Shown: positions 1 through 11,141, counted from the stretch's first letter. The stretch is 48,617 bases of DNA from Bordetella parapertussis (GCA_945885345.1 CAMCYP010000028.1:1-48617), one strand, 5' to 3'. Notes: a model not told the origin generated them from the letters alone. Made by a program: numbers and translations.

Positions 1-12
1 CTAGATGCAGAA

Positions 13-29
13 TTTAAACCAAACTCTTA
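13..29 (+). other. weak, degenerate copy of the AT-rich repeat element
   Basis: The stretch TTTAAACCAAACTCTTA resembles the recurring element TTTAAAATCAAACACTTA found before atpG, with one base missing and two changes. It lies in the leader of the LysM gene at the window edge. The match is imperfect and could be chance. The rest of 1-89 shows only a Shine-Dalgarno sequence for the next gene. Confidence 0.2.
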
Positions 30-89
30 CGTCGGCTGCGGTTTCTGCACGAGTACGCCGGCGACGCTCACATTAAGGTGGGGCTCCAC

Positions 90-1226
90 ATGCGAAAAGC
101 AATTATATCCCTGATTTTGTTGATAACTCCGGCATTGGTCGCGGCCCAGTCTGCTGCCATGCAAGATAACGCCCCCGAGCGTTACACGGTGCAGAAGGGG
201 GACACCTTGTGGAGCATTTCCGGACGCTACCTGAAGGAACCGTGGCGCTGGCCGGAGCTGTGGAAAATGAATCAGGAGCAGCTCAAGAATCCTCACCTGA
301 TTTACCCTGGTGACACCATCGTGCTGGACCGCAGCAGCGGTGAACCGCGGCTGAGCCTGGTTTCGCTAGACACGACGAAACTGGAACCCAAAGTCCGCAG
401 CGAACCGAGCCCGAGCAGTGCCGTACCCAGCATTTTGCCTTCGGTGATTGAGCCGTTCCTGTCCAAGCCGATGGTTGTCGGTGAAAACGAACTCGACGCC
501 GCACCCAGAATCGTTGCCACCGCCGATGACCGTGTCACGCTGGGACCCGGCGACCGCGCCTTCGTCCAGGGCATCACCAAAGACAAGGGTGACCAGTGGC
601 AGATTTTCCGCCGCGGCGATCCGCTGATTGATCCCGAGAACAACCAGATCCTCGGTTACGAAGCCGTTTACCTGGGTGACGCCCAAGTACGTCAGCATGG
701 CAATGTCGCGACCATAGAAATCACCAAATCCGTGCAGGAAATCTATCGCAATGACCGCCTCCTGCCACTGGGCAAACAAACGCCGGTGTTCGCCTATGTG
801 CCACAACCGCCGAAATCGCCGGTCAAGGGCCGCATCATTTCGACTTATGGCGGCCTGCAGGAAACCGGACCGCTATCCATCGTGACCTTGTCGAAAGGCA
901 GCAGGGACGGACTGCAGGTTGGTACCGTACTCGCCATCGAACGCAGTCAGACCAGCGCACGTTACAGCCAGCGCACTGCACCGCTGTTTGGCCGTGGTGG
1001 TCCCACCGGCAGTGACGCGCCGCGTACTTATTACAGCGAAACGATTCCGCCGCGTGCCACCCTGACACAGCGGGGTGAAGCGATCACCAATCAAGACATC
1101 GCGCAACTGCCCGACCAGCGCTACGGTCTGGTGATGGTGTTCCGTACCTTTGACCGCGCGTCATTCGCGCTGGTGATGGAAGCCAGCCGTCCGGTCACTG
1201 TCTCCGATTACGTAATCAATCCCTGA
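90..1226 (+). CDS. secreted LysM peptidoglycan-binding protein
   Basis: This 378-residue protein begins with a signal peptide (MRKAIISLILLITPALVAAQ, predicted cleavage near residue 19). A single LysM domain follows at about residues 32-79, with YTVQKGDTLWSIS and a later NPHLIYPGDTIVL. LysM domains bind peptidoglycan glycan chains, so the protein should be periplasmic. The remaining 300 residues have no motif I recognise. A GTG at 78 would extend the frame by four residues, but ATG at 90 is preferred because AAGGTGGGG sits just upstream at good spacing and the signal peptide starts there. In many betaproteobacteria a LysM protein of this kind precedes dprA, as here. The enzymatic or structural role is unknown. 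Confidence 0.85.
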   Translation: MRKAIISLILLITPALVAAQSAAMQDNAPERYTVQKGDTLWSISGRYLKEPWRWPELWKMNQEQLKNPHLIYPGDTIVLDRSSGEPRLSLVSLDTTKLEPKVRSEPSPSSAVPSILPSVIEPFLSKPMVVGENELDAAPRIVATADDRVTLGPGDRAFVQGITKDKGDQWQIFRRGDPLIDPENNQILGYEAVYLGDAQVRQHGNVATIEITKSVQEIYRNDRLLPLGKQTPVFAYVPQPPKSPVKGRIISTYGGLQETGPLSIVTLSKGSRDGLQVGTVLAIERSQTSARYSQRTAPLFGRGGPTGSDAPRTYYSETIPPRATLTQRGEAITNQDIAQLPDQRYGLVMVFRTFDRASFALVMEASRPVTVSDYVINP

Positions 1227-1233
1227 TTGCCGT

Positions 1234-1253
1234 AGCGGGAGCCGTCTCCCGCT
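1234..1253 (+). other. perfect 8-bp hairpin between the LysM gene and dprA
   Basis: AGCGGGAG, a CCGT loop and CTCCCGCT form a perfect 8-bp GC-rich stem in the 41-base gap. No T-run follows, so it is not a canonical intrinsic terminator. It could stabilise the upstream mRNA 3' end or reduce read-through into dprA. Confidence 0.5.
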
Positions 1254-1267
1254 GTCGGTATTCTCCA

Positions 1268-2353
1268 ATGTCCGTCGACGCGGATCTGGAAGCCTGGCTC
1301 CGCCTGAGTCTGCTGCCGGGGCTGGGACATCAATCCCAGCGCAAGCTGCTGCTCGCGCTGGGCACACCCGCAAATATCCTGGCCGCCAGTCACCGCGAGC
1401 TGAGCAACATCGTCGGTGAAAAAATTGCCATCGCCATCCGTAATGGCGGCGCCGATCCGGCAAGCTGGAGCGCCTTGGGATCCTGGCTCGACGATCCTGC
1501 CAATCACATCATCACGCTGGCGGATACGGCTTATCCGCAGGCCTTGCTGGAAATTCCTGATCCACCGCCGCTGATTTACGTGAAGGGCCGGCTGGATCTG
1601 CTGAACAGGCCCGGATTTGCCATCGTCGGCAGCCGCAACGCCACGGCGCAGGGACTCGCCAACGCGGAAGCATTTGCCTGCGCCCTCAGCAACGCAGGTC
1701 TCACCATCATCAGCGGCCTGGCGCTGGGCGTGGATGCGGCTGCGCATCGCGGCGGGCTCGGCGGCAGCAGTTCAACCGTTGCCGTCGTCGGCACCGGGCT
1801 CGACACGGTGTACCCGGCACGCAATCGCGACCTGGCCCACCGCATTGCCGCGGACGGCACGCTGATTTCGGAGTTTCCACTGGGCACACCGGGACTGGCC
1901 GCCAATTTTCCGCGACGCAATCGTTTGATCTGCGGATTATCCAAAGGCTGTCTGGTGGTCGAAGCCGCAATCTCCAGCGGATCATTGATCACCGCGCGCC
2001 TTGCCACGGATCAGGGCCGGGAAGTTTTTGCAATTCCCGGATCCATACATTCGCCGCTGGCCAAAGGTTGTCACGCGCTGATCAAGCAAGGCGCCAAGCT
2101 GGTGGAATCGGCACAGGATGTACTGGAAGAACTGGGCTTGTCACAGCCTGTGGGACAGGTTGTAGTCGCGTCTGGGGATATCGCAGAGACCCACCCCTTG
2201 CTCACGTATATCGGCTTCGATCCGGTGGATATCGACACCTTGCAACAACGCAGTGGGCTCGCCATCGATGCGCTCAACACCGCGCTGACCAACCTCGAGT
2301 TGGCCGGATTGCTTGAAAGCCTGCCCGGGGGACGCTGGCAGCGCCTGTCCTGA
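1268..2353 (+). CDS. dprA: DNA processing protein DprA
   Basis: DprA (Smf) binds incoming single-stranded DNA during natural transformation and loads RecA. The 361-residue protein has an N-terminal helical region (LSLLPGLGHQSQRKLLLALG), a central Rossmann-like domain with the family signatures AIVGSRNATAQG, ISGLALGVDAAAHRG and FPRRNRLICGLS, and a C-terminal winged-helix domain (roughly residues 300-360). Length and domain order match full-length family members. No Shine-Dalgarno sequence is obvious before the ATG; translation may depend on the LysM gene 41 bases upstream. The pilQ/pilP genes at the far end of the window encode part of the uptake machinery typical of transformable relatives, but competence itself is not shown. 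Confidence 0.95.
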   Translation: MSVDADLEAWLRLSLLPGLGHQSQRKLLLALGTPANILAASHRELSNIVGEKIAIAIRNGGADPASWSALGSWLDDPANHIITLADTAYPQALLEIPDPPPLIYVKGRLDLLNRPGFAIVGSRNATAQGLANAEAFACALSNAGLTIISGLALGVDAAAHRGGLGGSSSTVAVVGTGLDTVYPARNRDLAHRIAADGTLISEFPLGTPGLAANFPRRNRLICGLSKGCLVVEAAISSGSLITARLATDQGREVFAIPGSIHSPLAKGCHALIKQGAKLVESAQDVLEELGLSQPVGQVVVASGDIAETHPLLTYIGFDPVDIDTLQQRSGLAIDALNTALTNLELAGLLESLPGGRWQRLS

Positions 2354-2502
2354 GATTTTTTTGAAAAGCGTTGCTGGCGCACATGAGCACGCCCTGGTGA
2401 TTATGCAACGCCCGCTTAATCAATGACTTGAAGGCATGCGCGCCTGACCGCTCTGCGCCCAACGCGCTCGCCCATCCCTTTTATAAGGTACGGCAACCCG
2501 GC

Positions 2503-2531
2503 TTGCGCTGACCGGGGATTGTTCTTATCAT
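2503..2531 (+). promoter_or_regulatory. candidate sigma-70 promoter for topB
   Basis: TTGCGC (2503-2508) and TATCAT (2526-2531) are separated by exactly 17 bases. The -35 matches TTGACA at 4 of 6 positions and the -10 matches TATAAT at 5 of 6. The predicted start would give a leader of about 70 bases for the gene at 2608. The rest of the 254-base gap after dprA contains no recognisable gene. Confidence 0.45.
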
Positions 2532-2607
2532 CGGGCGCTCTTTTCCACGGCGCGGCAGTCCGGCGCCACCTCTGCAGCGGTATTAATCCGCAAATTCAAC
2601 GGTTTAC

Positions 2608-5184
2608 ATGGCGAAAACGCTCATCATCGCGGAAAAACCTTCGGTCGCCGGCGACATCGCGCGCGTTCTGGGCGGGTTCACCAAGCATGCCGAGTACTTC
2701 GAAAACGACGACTATGTGGTGTCGTCCGCGGTCGGCCATTTGCTGGAAATTGCGGCTCCCGAAGAGTTTGAAGTCAAACGCGGCAAATGGTCATTCGCCA
2801 ATCTGCCGGTCATTCCGCCGCATTTCGACCTGAATCCGATCGTCAAAAGCGAAGCCCGGCTCAAAGTTCTGGCCAAGCTGCTGAAGCGCAAGGACATCAC
2901 CAAGCTGATCAATGCCTGCGACGCGGGCCGCGAAGGCGAACTGATTTTCCGTTATATCGCGCAGGCAACCAAGACCAACAAACCGGTATCGCGGCTGTGG
3001 CTGCAATCGATGACGCCTGCAGCGATCCGCGAAGGGTTCACCAAGCTGCGTAGCGACGATGAAATGCAGCCGCTGGCTGATGCTGCGCGCAGCCGCAGCG
3101 AAGCTGACTGGCTGATCGGCATCAACGGCACACGCGCGATGACGGCCTTCAACAGCAAGGGCGGCGGTTTTTACCTGACCACCGTCGGTCGGGTGCAAAC
3201 GCCGACCTTGATGATTGTCGTCGACCGCGAACAAAAAATCCGCAAATTCGTACCGCGTGATTACTGGGAAGTGCGCGCAACATTCGGTGCCAAGGCCGGT
3301 GATTACGAAGGGCGCTGGTTCGATCCGGCATTCAAACGCGACGAAAACGACGCAGAAAAACGCGACAGCCGCCTGTGGGACGGCAAAGCCGCAGAAAAAA
3401 TTGCCGAAGCCTGTCGCGGAAAAACCGGTACGGTCACCGAAGAATCCAAACCGTCGTCGCAATTGTCGCCGATGCTGTTCGATCTGACCTCATTGCAGCG
3501 CGAAGCAAATGGCAAATTCGGATTTTCAGCAAAGACCACGCTGTCGATCGCCCAGGAACTGTACGAGCGGCACAAGGCGCTGACCTATCCGCGGACTGAC
3601 TCCAAGCACTTGCCAGAAGATTACATGGCAACGGTCAAGACCACGCTGGAAGCTCTCGCCGATGAATCAGGATTCGGACCGTTTGCCAAGGAAATCATCA
3701 AGGGCAAATGGATCAAAGCCAACAAGCGCATTTTCGACAACAGCAAGATTTCGGATCACTTCGCGATCATTCCGACGCCGCAACCGCCGAAAAACCTCAA
3801 CGAAGTGCAGCAGAAGATTTATGACCTGGTCGTGCGGCGTTTCATGTCGGTGTTTTTCCCGCCGGCGGAATACCTGGTCACCACGCGCATCACCGAAGTC
3901 GCGTCGCACCAGTTCAAGACCGAGGGCAAGATCCTGGTCAAACCGAGCTGGCTGGCGATTTACGGCAAAGACGAGCAGCAGGAAAGCGCCAATCTGCCAG
4001 CCGTAGCCAAAGGCGAAAAGCCGCCGGTCAAAGCCGTGGATCCGATCGGGCTGGCAACACGGCCGCCGGCGCGTTACTCGGAAGCAACCCTGCTGAGCGC
4101 GATGGAAGGCGCCGGCAAACTGATCGAGGATGACGAGCTGCGTGATGCGATGGCGCAAAAGGGCCTGGGCACACCGGCAACCCGCGCCGCGATCATCGAA
4201 CGCCTGATCGCCGAAAAATACATGGTCCGCGAAGGCCGCGAACTGATTCCGACCGCCAAGGCTTTCCAGTTGCTGACGCTGCTCAACGGATTGGGTGTCA
4301 GCGAACTGACACAACCGGAGCTGACGGGGGAATGGGAATACAAGCTGCTGCAGATGGAGCGCGGCAAACTCAAGCGCGCATCCTTCATGAAGGAAATCGC
4401 CACCATCACCGAGCGTATCGTCAAACGCGCCAAGGAATACAACAACGAAACCATTCCCGGCGATTACGCGACACTGCAGACGCCGTGCCCGCATTGCGGC
4501 GGCACCGTCAAGGAAAACTACCGGCGCTTCGCTTGCGAAGCCTGCGAGTTCTCCATCACCAAAATACCGGGTGGTCGCCAATTCGAAATCGATGAAGTGG
4601 AAACATTGCTGCGCGAACGCACGATCGGTCCGCTGCAGGGTTTCCGTTCAAAAATGGGCCGGCCGTTTGCCGCCATCCTGCGCATCGTCCCGGACAAGGA
4701 AAGCAACAACCTCAAACTCGAGTTTGATTTCGGGCAGGGGAATGATGACGAGGCAGAGGAAATCGATTTCAGCGGACAGCAGGCGCTGGGTCCGTGCCCG
4801 AAATGCAAGGGCAAGGTCTACGAGCACGGCATGAATTACCTGTGCGAAAACACGCCGGCGAAGAAATGTGATTTCCGTTCTGGCAAAGTCATCCTGCGCC
4901 AGGAAATCCAGCGTGAGCAGATGGAAAAACTGTTGTCTACCGGACGCACCGACTTGCTCGACGGATTTTTCTCCAACCGCAACGGCCGGCGCTTCAAGGC
5001 ATTCCTGGTCAAGCAGCCGGACGGCAAGGTGGGATTTGAATTTGCGCCGCGTGTCGCCAAGGGTGATGCCGATGTCTCGGCCAAGGCTGTCAAACCGGCC
5101 AGGGCAAAAGTTGCTGCAACAGCCAAAACCGAAACAGCGGCTGCCGTACCAGCTAAAAAGCGCGTTGCACGCAGCAAAAAATAA
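2608..5184 (+). CDS. topB: DNA topoisomerase III (type IA) with two C-terminal zinc modules
   Basis: Type IA topoisomerases relax or decatenate DNA through a 5'-phosphotyrosine intermediate. The Toprim domain is at the N-terminus (MAKTLIIAEKPSVA; acidic triad in DAGREGE, residues 105-111). The catalytic tyrosine is Tyr327 in LTYPRTDSKHLP, a TopB-type rather than TopA-type sequence. At 858 residues it is about 200 longer than E. coli TopB. The extra C-terminus holds two copies of a unit made of a four-cysteine finger (CPHC...CEAC and CPKC...CENTPAKKC) followed by a topoisomerase C-terminal repeat, and ends in a Lys/Ala-rich tail. The start is fixed by MAKTLIIAEKPS; no strong Shine-Dalgarno sequence precedes it. 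In many relatives this gene follows dprA and smg; smg is absent here. Some databases call such proteins topA. Confidence 0.92.
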   Translation: MAKTLIIAEKPSVAGDIARVLGGFTKHAEYFENDDYVVSSAVGHLLEIAAPEEFEVKRGKWSFANLPVIPPHFDLNPIVKSEARLKVLAKLLKRKDITKLINACDAGREGELIFRYIAQATKTNKPVSRLWLQSMTPAAIREGFTKLRSDDEMQPLADAARSRSEADWLIGINGTRAMTAFNSKGGGFYLTTVGRVQTPTLMIVVDREQKIRKFVPRDYWEVRATFGAKAGDYEGRWFDPAFKRDENDAEKRDSRLWDGKAAEKIAEACRGKTGTVTEESKPSSQLSPMLFDLTSLQREANGKFGFSAKTTLSIAQELYERHKALTYPRTDSKHLPEDYMATVKTTLEALADESGFGPFAKEIIKGKWIKANKRIFDNSKISDHFAIIPTPQPPKNLNEVQQKIYDLVVRRFMSVFFPPAEYLVTTRITEVASHQFKTEGKILVKPSWLAIYGKDEQQESANLPAVAKGEKPPVKAVDPIGLATRPPARYSEATLLSAMEGAGKLIEDDELRDAMAQKGLGTPATRAAIIERLIAEKYMVREGRELIPTAKAFQLLTLLNGLGVSELTQPELTGEWEYKLLQMERGKLKRASFMKEIATITERIVKRAKEYNNETIPGDYATLQTPCPHCGGTVKENYRRFACEACEFSITKIPGGRQFEIDEVETLLRERTIGPLQGFRSKMGRPFAAILRIVPDKESNNLKLEFDFGQGNDDEAEEIDFSGQQALGPCPKCKGKVYEHGMNYLCENTPAKKCDFRSGKVILRQEIQREQMEKLLSTGRTDLLDGFFSNRNGRRFKAFLVKQPDGKVGFEFAPRVAKGDADVSAKAVKPARAKVAATAKTETAAAVPAKKRVARSKK

Positions 5185-5201
5185 TCAATTAAAACAAATG
5201 A

Positions 5202-5240
5202 TTACGGCCAATGCCTGTATGGCATTGGCCGTAACTTTTT
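5202..5240. terminator. bidirectional intrinsic terminator between topB and gyrB
   Basis: TTACGGCCAATGCC and GGCATTGGCCGTAA form a perfect 14-bp stem around a TGTAT loop, followed by CTTTTT on the plus strand. On the minus strand the stem is followed by an A/T-rich tract. It sits between convergent topB and gyrB and can serve both. Confidence 0.93.
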
Positions 5241-5258
5241 GCCCGCAACGACCCTCGC

Positions 5259-7727
<2,469 letters not shown>

Positions 7728-7750
7728 TCAAGCCTGGTCTTGCCGCTTTC

Positions 7751-8860
7751 TCAGATCCGCATCGGCATGACGACATAGCGGAAATCATCGCGTCCGGGCA
7801 GCGTAATCAGCATGCTGCTGTTTGCATCACCGAAGGAACACACCACCTTGCCGGGAGGCACGTTGCTGAGCACATCCAGCAGATAGGTCACGTTGAAGCC
7901 TACGTCCAGGGGGTCCCCTCCAAATTCGACTTCCAGTTCCTCCTGGGCTTCTTCCTGCTCGTTGTTGCTGCAGGAGATACGCAAGCTGTCCTTGGTCAGC
8001 ATCCAGCGCACACCGCGGAATTTTTCGTTGGACAGAATGGCCGCCCGTTGCAATGCGCGCTGCAGTTCATCGCGGTCCAGGCTGATGCCTTTTTCGTAGT
8101 TCGTCGGGATTACCCGCTGATAATCCGGGAATTTACCGTCGATGACCTTGGTCGTCAGTTCGACATCGCCAAAACGGAAACGGACCTGGTTGGCATGAAT
8201 CGCAATATCCAGGGGTTCGTCACCCTCTGCAAGTTGTCGCGCCAATTCCAGTATGGCTTTTCTTGGCAGGATGACTTCGCTCTTGTCCTGCTTGTCCTTG
8301 AGTCCGGTCACCGCATAACTGAGCCGGTGCCCATCAGTAGCCACAACCTTGATTTCCTTGTCTTCGGTAATCAGCAAAAGCCCGTTCAGGTAGTACCGGA
8401 TGTCCTGTTGTGCCATCGCATATTGCACCAGTCCCAGCAACTTGCGCGCCACTCCCTGGGATATCTGAAAACTGCTTTGCGGGTTGCCGGGATCCGCAAG
8501 AGCCGGGAAATCCGCTGCCGGGAGGGTTTGCAGATTGAAGCGGCTTTTGCCGGCTTTGACCTGCAGGCGGTTATTGGCTACTTCCAGGGCAACCTCGCTG
8601 TCATCCGGCAACGCACGAAGAATATCAACCAGCTTTCTTGCTGATACCGTGACGGCCAGCGGTTCCCCGGCTTTTTTATCGAGGGGGCAGGAAGTTGCAA
8701 TTTGCAGTTCCAGGTCGGTGGCGACGAAGCGCAGGCTGTCAGCGGTTCGCTCGATCAACACGTTGGACAGGATCGGCAGCGTATGACGCCGTTCAACGAT
8801 TCCTGTTACCGCCTGCAGCGGTTTTAACAGCGCATCACGTGATAATTGCACGAGTTTCAT
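7751..8860 (-). CDS. dnaN: DNA polymerase III sliding clamp (beta subunit)
   Basis: The clamp forms a dimeric ring that tethers DNA polymerase III and many repair proteins to DNA. The 369-residue product has the usual length and three-domain build. It starts MKLVQLSRDALLKPLQAVTG, contains the HTLPILSNVLIE segment, and ends in the conserved VVMPMRI that forms part of the partner-binding pocket. It lies 203 bases downstream of dnaA on the same strand. The long AT-rich gap before it contains DnaA boxes, so a separate DnaA-sensitive promoter is plausible; I could not assign -35/-10 elements with confidence. Confidence 0.98.
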   Translation of the reverse strand: MKLVQLSRDALLKPLQAVTGIVERRHTLPILSNVLIERTADSLRFVATDLELQIATSCPLDKKAGEPLAVTVSARKLVDILRALPDDSEVALEVANNRLQVKAGKSRFNLQTLPAADFPALADPGNPQSSFQISQGVARKLLGLVQYAMAQQDIRYYLNGLLLITEDKEIKVVATDGHRLSYAVTGLKDKQDKSEVILPRKAILELARQLAEGDEPLDIAIHANQVRFRFGDVELTTKVIDGKFPDYQRVIPTNYEKGISLDRDELQRALQRAAILSNEKFRGVRWMLTKDSLRISCSNNEQEEAQEELEVEFGGDPLDVGFNVTYLLDVLSNVPPGKVVCSFGDANSSMLITLPGRDDFRYVVMPMRI

Positions 8861-8991
8861 ATTAGTGATTTTCTTTAATTAAATTAATAGTAACTAATAG
8901 AAAAGGCTTTGTTCTGTTGAGAGCTGCGTCTGTGCTTTGAATTAAAAACGAAAATTCTGTTTTTGATCTTCTGTATTTATTGATGATGGCC

Positions 8992-9000
8992 TGTGGACAA
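8992..9000 (-). promoter_or_regulatory. DnaA box (TTGTCCACA)
   Basis: The plus strand reads TGTGGACAA, which is TTGTCCACA on the minus strand: one change from the consensus TTATCCACA. Confidence 0.55.
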
Positions 9001-9038
9001 AAAGGGATGAAAAAAGGGCAATTTTCTTTTTTGTCTGG

Positions 9039-9047
9039 TTATGCACA
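9039..9047 (+). promoter_or_regulatory. DnaA box (TTATGCACA)
   Basis: TTATGCACA matches TTATNCACA exactly. It lies 17 bases from the dnaA stop and opposes the box at 8992-9000 in orientation. Confidence 0.6.
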
Positions 9048-9063
9048 AACAATACATAGTTAT

Positions 9064-10395
9064 TCAATTGCGAAGTACTTTTAACAATGAACTGATATCT
9101 ACGGTCATTTCATTGCTGGTGCTGCGCAGTTGGGCAATCTTGCGGCAGGCATGAAGTACCGTTGTATGGTCCCGTCCGCCAAATGCCTCGCCGATGTCGG
9201 GCAGGCTCATCTGGGTCAGCTCTTTGGCCAGTGCCATGGCTACCTGCCGCGGACGCGCCACATTCCGGGTACGTTTTTTCGAATACATCTCTGAGACCTT
9301 GATCTTGTAATAGTCGGCGACAGTGCGTTGGATGTTTTCGATACTGACCTGGCGGTTCTGTGAGGCGAGCACATCGCGCAGGGCTTCGCGCGCAAGATCC
9401 ACTGTGATGGGCTGCCCGGTAAAGCGGGAATAGGCCAATACGCGCTTGAGTGCGCCTTCCAGTTCACGGATATTGGATTGAATGTGCTTGGCGATGAAAA
9501 AAGCCACGTTTTCGTCGAGGGTCAGTCCATCGGCTTCCGCTTTTTTGAGCAGGATCGCCACCCGCATCTCGAGTTCAGGCGGTTCAACGGCGACCGTGAG
9601 CCCCCAGCCGAAGCGCGAAATCAGCCGGTTTTCCATCCCGGAGATTTCCTTGGGATAGGTATCGCAGGTAATGATGACCTGTTTGTGTGCTTCAACCAGC
9701 GCATTAAACGCATAGAAGAACTCTTCCTGCGTGCGATTTTTGCCGCTGAAAAACTGTATGTCGTCAATCAACAGCAGATCCAGCGAGTGGTAGTAGCGCT
9801 TGAAATCATCAAAGGCTTTATGTTGGTAAGCCCTCACCACGTCGGATACATATTGTTCGGCGTGAATGTAGCGGATCTTGCTCTCCGGCGCATGGGCCCG
9901 GAGGTGATTGCCGATGGCATGGATCAAATGGGTTTTACCCAGGCCAACGCCGCCGTAAACGAACAGGGGGTTGTATGCAGCCCCGGGTTTTTCCGCGACC
10001 TGACGGGCGGCAGCGCGTGCGAGGTCATTGGCTTTGCCGGTGACAAAGGTATCAAACGTAAAGCCGGGGTTGAGCCTGGAAACATCGCGTACCGGGGGTA
10101 CCGGTCGGGAGACCGCCGGTTCTGCCGGTACGACGGACACCGCGACCGGTCGCGCCGATTTTTCGGCAAGGATGAGTTCGACCGTCGTGCTGTCACCCAG
10201 CCGCTCGCGCGCAATCTCCAGCATTTTTGCCTGAAAGCGGTCTTTGACCCAGCGCTGCACAAAACGGTTGGGAGCCGTTACCGTAACGACAGTGCCGGTG
10301 ATGGCACACTCCAACGGCTGTATCCAGGTGACAAATTGCTGTTGCCCGAGTTCTTTTGCGAAAAACGCGAGACAATGTTGCCAGAAATCGTTCAT
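9064..10395 (-). CDS. dnaA: chromosomal replication initiator DnaA
   Basis: DnaA binds DnaA boxes, unwinds oriC and recruits the helicase. The 443-residue protein shows the N-terminal oligomerisation domain ([17 protein letters not shown]), a short variable linker and the AAA+ domain with Walker [10 protein letters not shown] near residues 147-155 and Walker [10 protein letters not shown]. The C-terminal DNA-binding domain carries the signature [20 protein letters not shown] upstream of the ATG supports the start. It is divergent from rpmH, the usual arrangement near a bacterial origin, and is followed by dnaN and gyrB. Confidence 0.98.
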   Translation of the reverse strand: MNDFWQHCLAFFAKELGQQQFVTWIQPLECAITGTVVTVTAPNRFVQRWVKDRFQAKMLEIARERLGDSTTVELILAEKSARPVAVSVVPAEPAVSRPVPPVRDVSRLNPGFTFDTFVTGKANDLARAAARQVAEKPGAAYNPLFVYGGVGLGKTHLIHAIGNHLRAHAPESKIRYIHAEQYVSDVVRAYQHKAFDDFKRYYHSLDLLLIDDIQFFSGKNRTQEEFFYAFNALVEAHKQVIITCDTYPKEISGMENRLISRFGWGLTVAVEPPELEMRVAILLKKAEADGLTLDENVAFFIAKHIQSNIRELEGALKRVLAYSRFTGQPITVDLAREALRDVLASQNRQVSIENIQRTVADYYKIKVSEMYSKKRTRNVARPRQVAMALAKELTQMSLPDIGEAFGGRDHTTVLHACRKIAQLRSTSNEMTVDISSLLKVLRN

Positions 10396-10540
10396 TCGTC
10401 CCTATCGGGTATAGCAGCGGGCGTGGTTGGCGAAAAAGCAGGGAAATTGACCCCCGATTTTACCCCTTATTACCGGCTGCAACAAAGACTGCGACGTGTT
10501 TTGGCGTGATGGTGCGGTTATGGGCGGCTCCACCGGCAGA

Positions 10541-10570
10541 TTGACAGGCAACGCCATGTCGATGTCTAAT
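10541..10570 (+). promoter_or_regulatory. strong candidate rpmH promoter
   Basis: A perfect -35 TTGACA (10541-10546) is followed after 18 bases by TCTAAT (10565-10570), 5 of 6 to the -10 consensus. The leader to rpmH is about 28 bases and contains an AGGAT Shine-Dalgarno sequence at 10596-10600. The rest of the 210-base dnaA-rpmH gap shows no DnaA box. Confidence 0.7.
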
Positions 10571-10605
10571 AACGGGTTTCCCGAAGACCATATTTAGGAT
10601 CGACC

Positions 10606-10740
10606 ATGAAGCGCACCTACCAACCGTCAAAAACGCGCCGTGCACGCACCCATGGCTTTCGTGTGCGCATGAAAACGCGCGGAGGCCGCGCAGTTATCCG
10701 TGCGCGCCGTGCCAAAGGCCGTGCCCGCCTCAGCGTTTGA
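10606..10740 (+). CDS. rpmH: 50S ribosomal protein L34
   Basis: This short gene encodes 44 residues beginning [20 protein letters not shown] and ending RARLSV, the universally conserved L34 sequence. L34 is a basic structural protein of the large ribosomal subunit. AGGAT lies six bases upstream of the ATG. It heads the rpmH-rnpA-yidC cluster divergent from dnaA, and its stop codon overlaps the predicted rnpA start. Confidence 0.98.
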   Translation: MKRTYQPSKTRRARTHGFRVRMKTRGGRAVIRARRAKGRARLSV

Positions 10741-11111
10741 TCAAATCCGCAGTTTGCAACAAAAGCAGTAGCGCACGGTCTATACGCCTGACCAAAGCGG
10801 CGCAGTTTGAAGCTGTTCTCGCCGGCGGACGCCGGTCAGGCAGCAAATGTTTCCTGGCCCGGGCTTTGCCCAATGCCGGAGACGGGCCGCGACTCGGATT
10901 GATCGTCGGCAAGAAGGCGGCACCCCGGTCGGTTGATCGTAACCGGGTGAAGCGCCTGATCAGAATCGTGCATCGTGAGTTGGCGGCAGAGCTTGATGCG
11001 CTGGATGTGGTCGTACAGCTCCGGGGCAGCCCACGCAGCAGCGATAACGCGGCATTGTTCAAGGAATTGCAGGAGTTGCTGCGCGGATTGCTCGGACCGG
11101 GCAAAAAATAA
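10737..11111 (+). CDS. rnpA: ribonuclease P protein component
   Basis: RnpA is the small basic protein of RNase P, which trims the 5' leader of precursor tRNAs. The 124-residue product has the family features [12 protein letters not shown] near the N-terminus and the central RNR-type motif [17 protein letters not shown]. The only in-frame start upstream of the conserved part is TTG at 10737, which overlaps the rpmH stop (TTGA), so translation is probably coupled to rpmH. No Shine-Dalgarno sequence of its own is visible. The first 15 residues look unconserved. yidD, which usually follows rnpA, is missing. Confidence 0.9.
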   Translation: MIKSAVCNKSSSARSIRLTKAAQFEAVLAGGRRSGSKCFLARALPNAGDGPRLGLIVGKKAAPRSVDRNRVKRLIRIVHRELAAELDALDVVVQLRGSPRSSDNAALFKELQELLRGLLGPGKK

Positions 11112-11141
11112 GCGCAGTGGCTCGGCAGAGAAAAAAAGCTT

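Larger units (their letters stand above)
8861..9063 (-). other. dnaA-dnaN intergenic region with DnaA boxes; candidate oriC or dnaN regulatory region
   Basis: These 203 bases hold an AT-rich stretch next to dnaN (ATTAAATTAATAGTAACTAA and neighbours, 8876-8900), T- and A-runs, and two DnaA-box matches at 8992-9000 and 9039-9047. Origins are commonly found beside dnaA, and this is the side of dnaA with boxes; the dnaA-rpmH side has none that I can see. Two boxes are few for an oriC, so the region may only regulate dnaN. Confidence 0.4.

Noticed and set aside
8835..8842. TCACGTGA as a third parS site near dnaN
   Set aside because: Only the inner eight bases match; the flanks (GCA and TAA) do not fit TGTTNCACGTGAAACA, and it lies in dnaN coding sequence.
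10396..10605. dnaA-rpmH gap as oriC
   Set aside because: The position is classical, but I find no DnaA box and no AT-rich unwinding tract; it holds a strong rpmH promoter instead.
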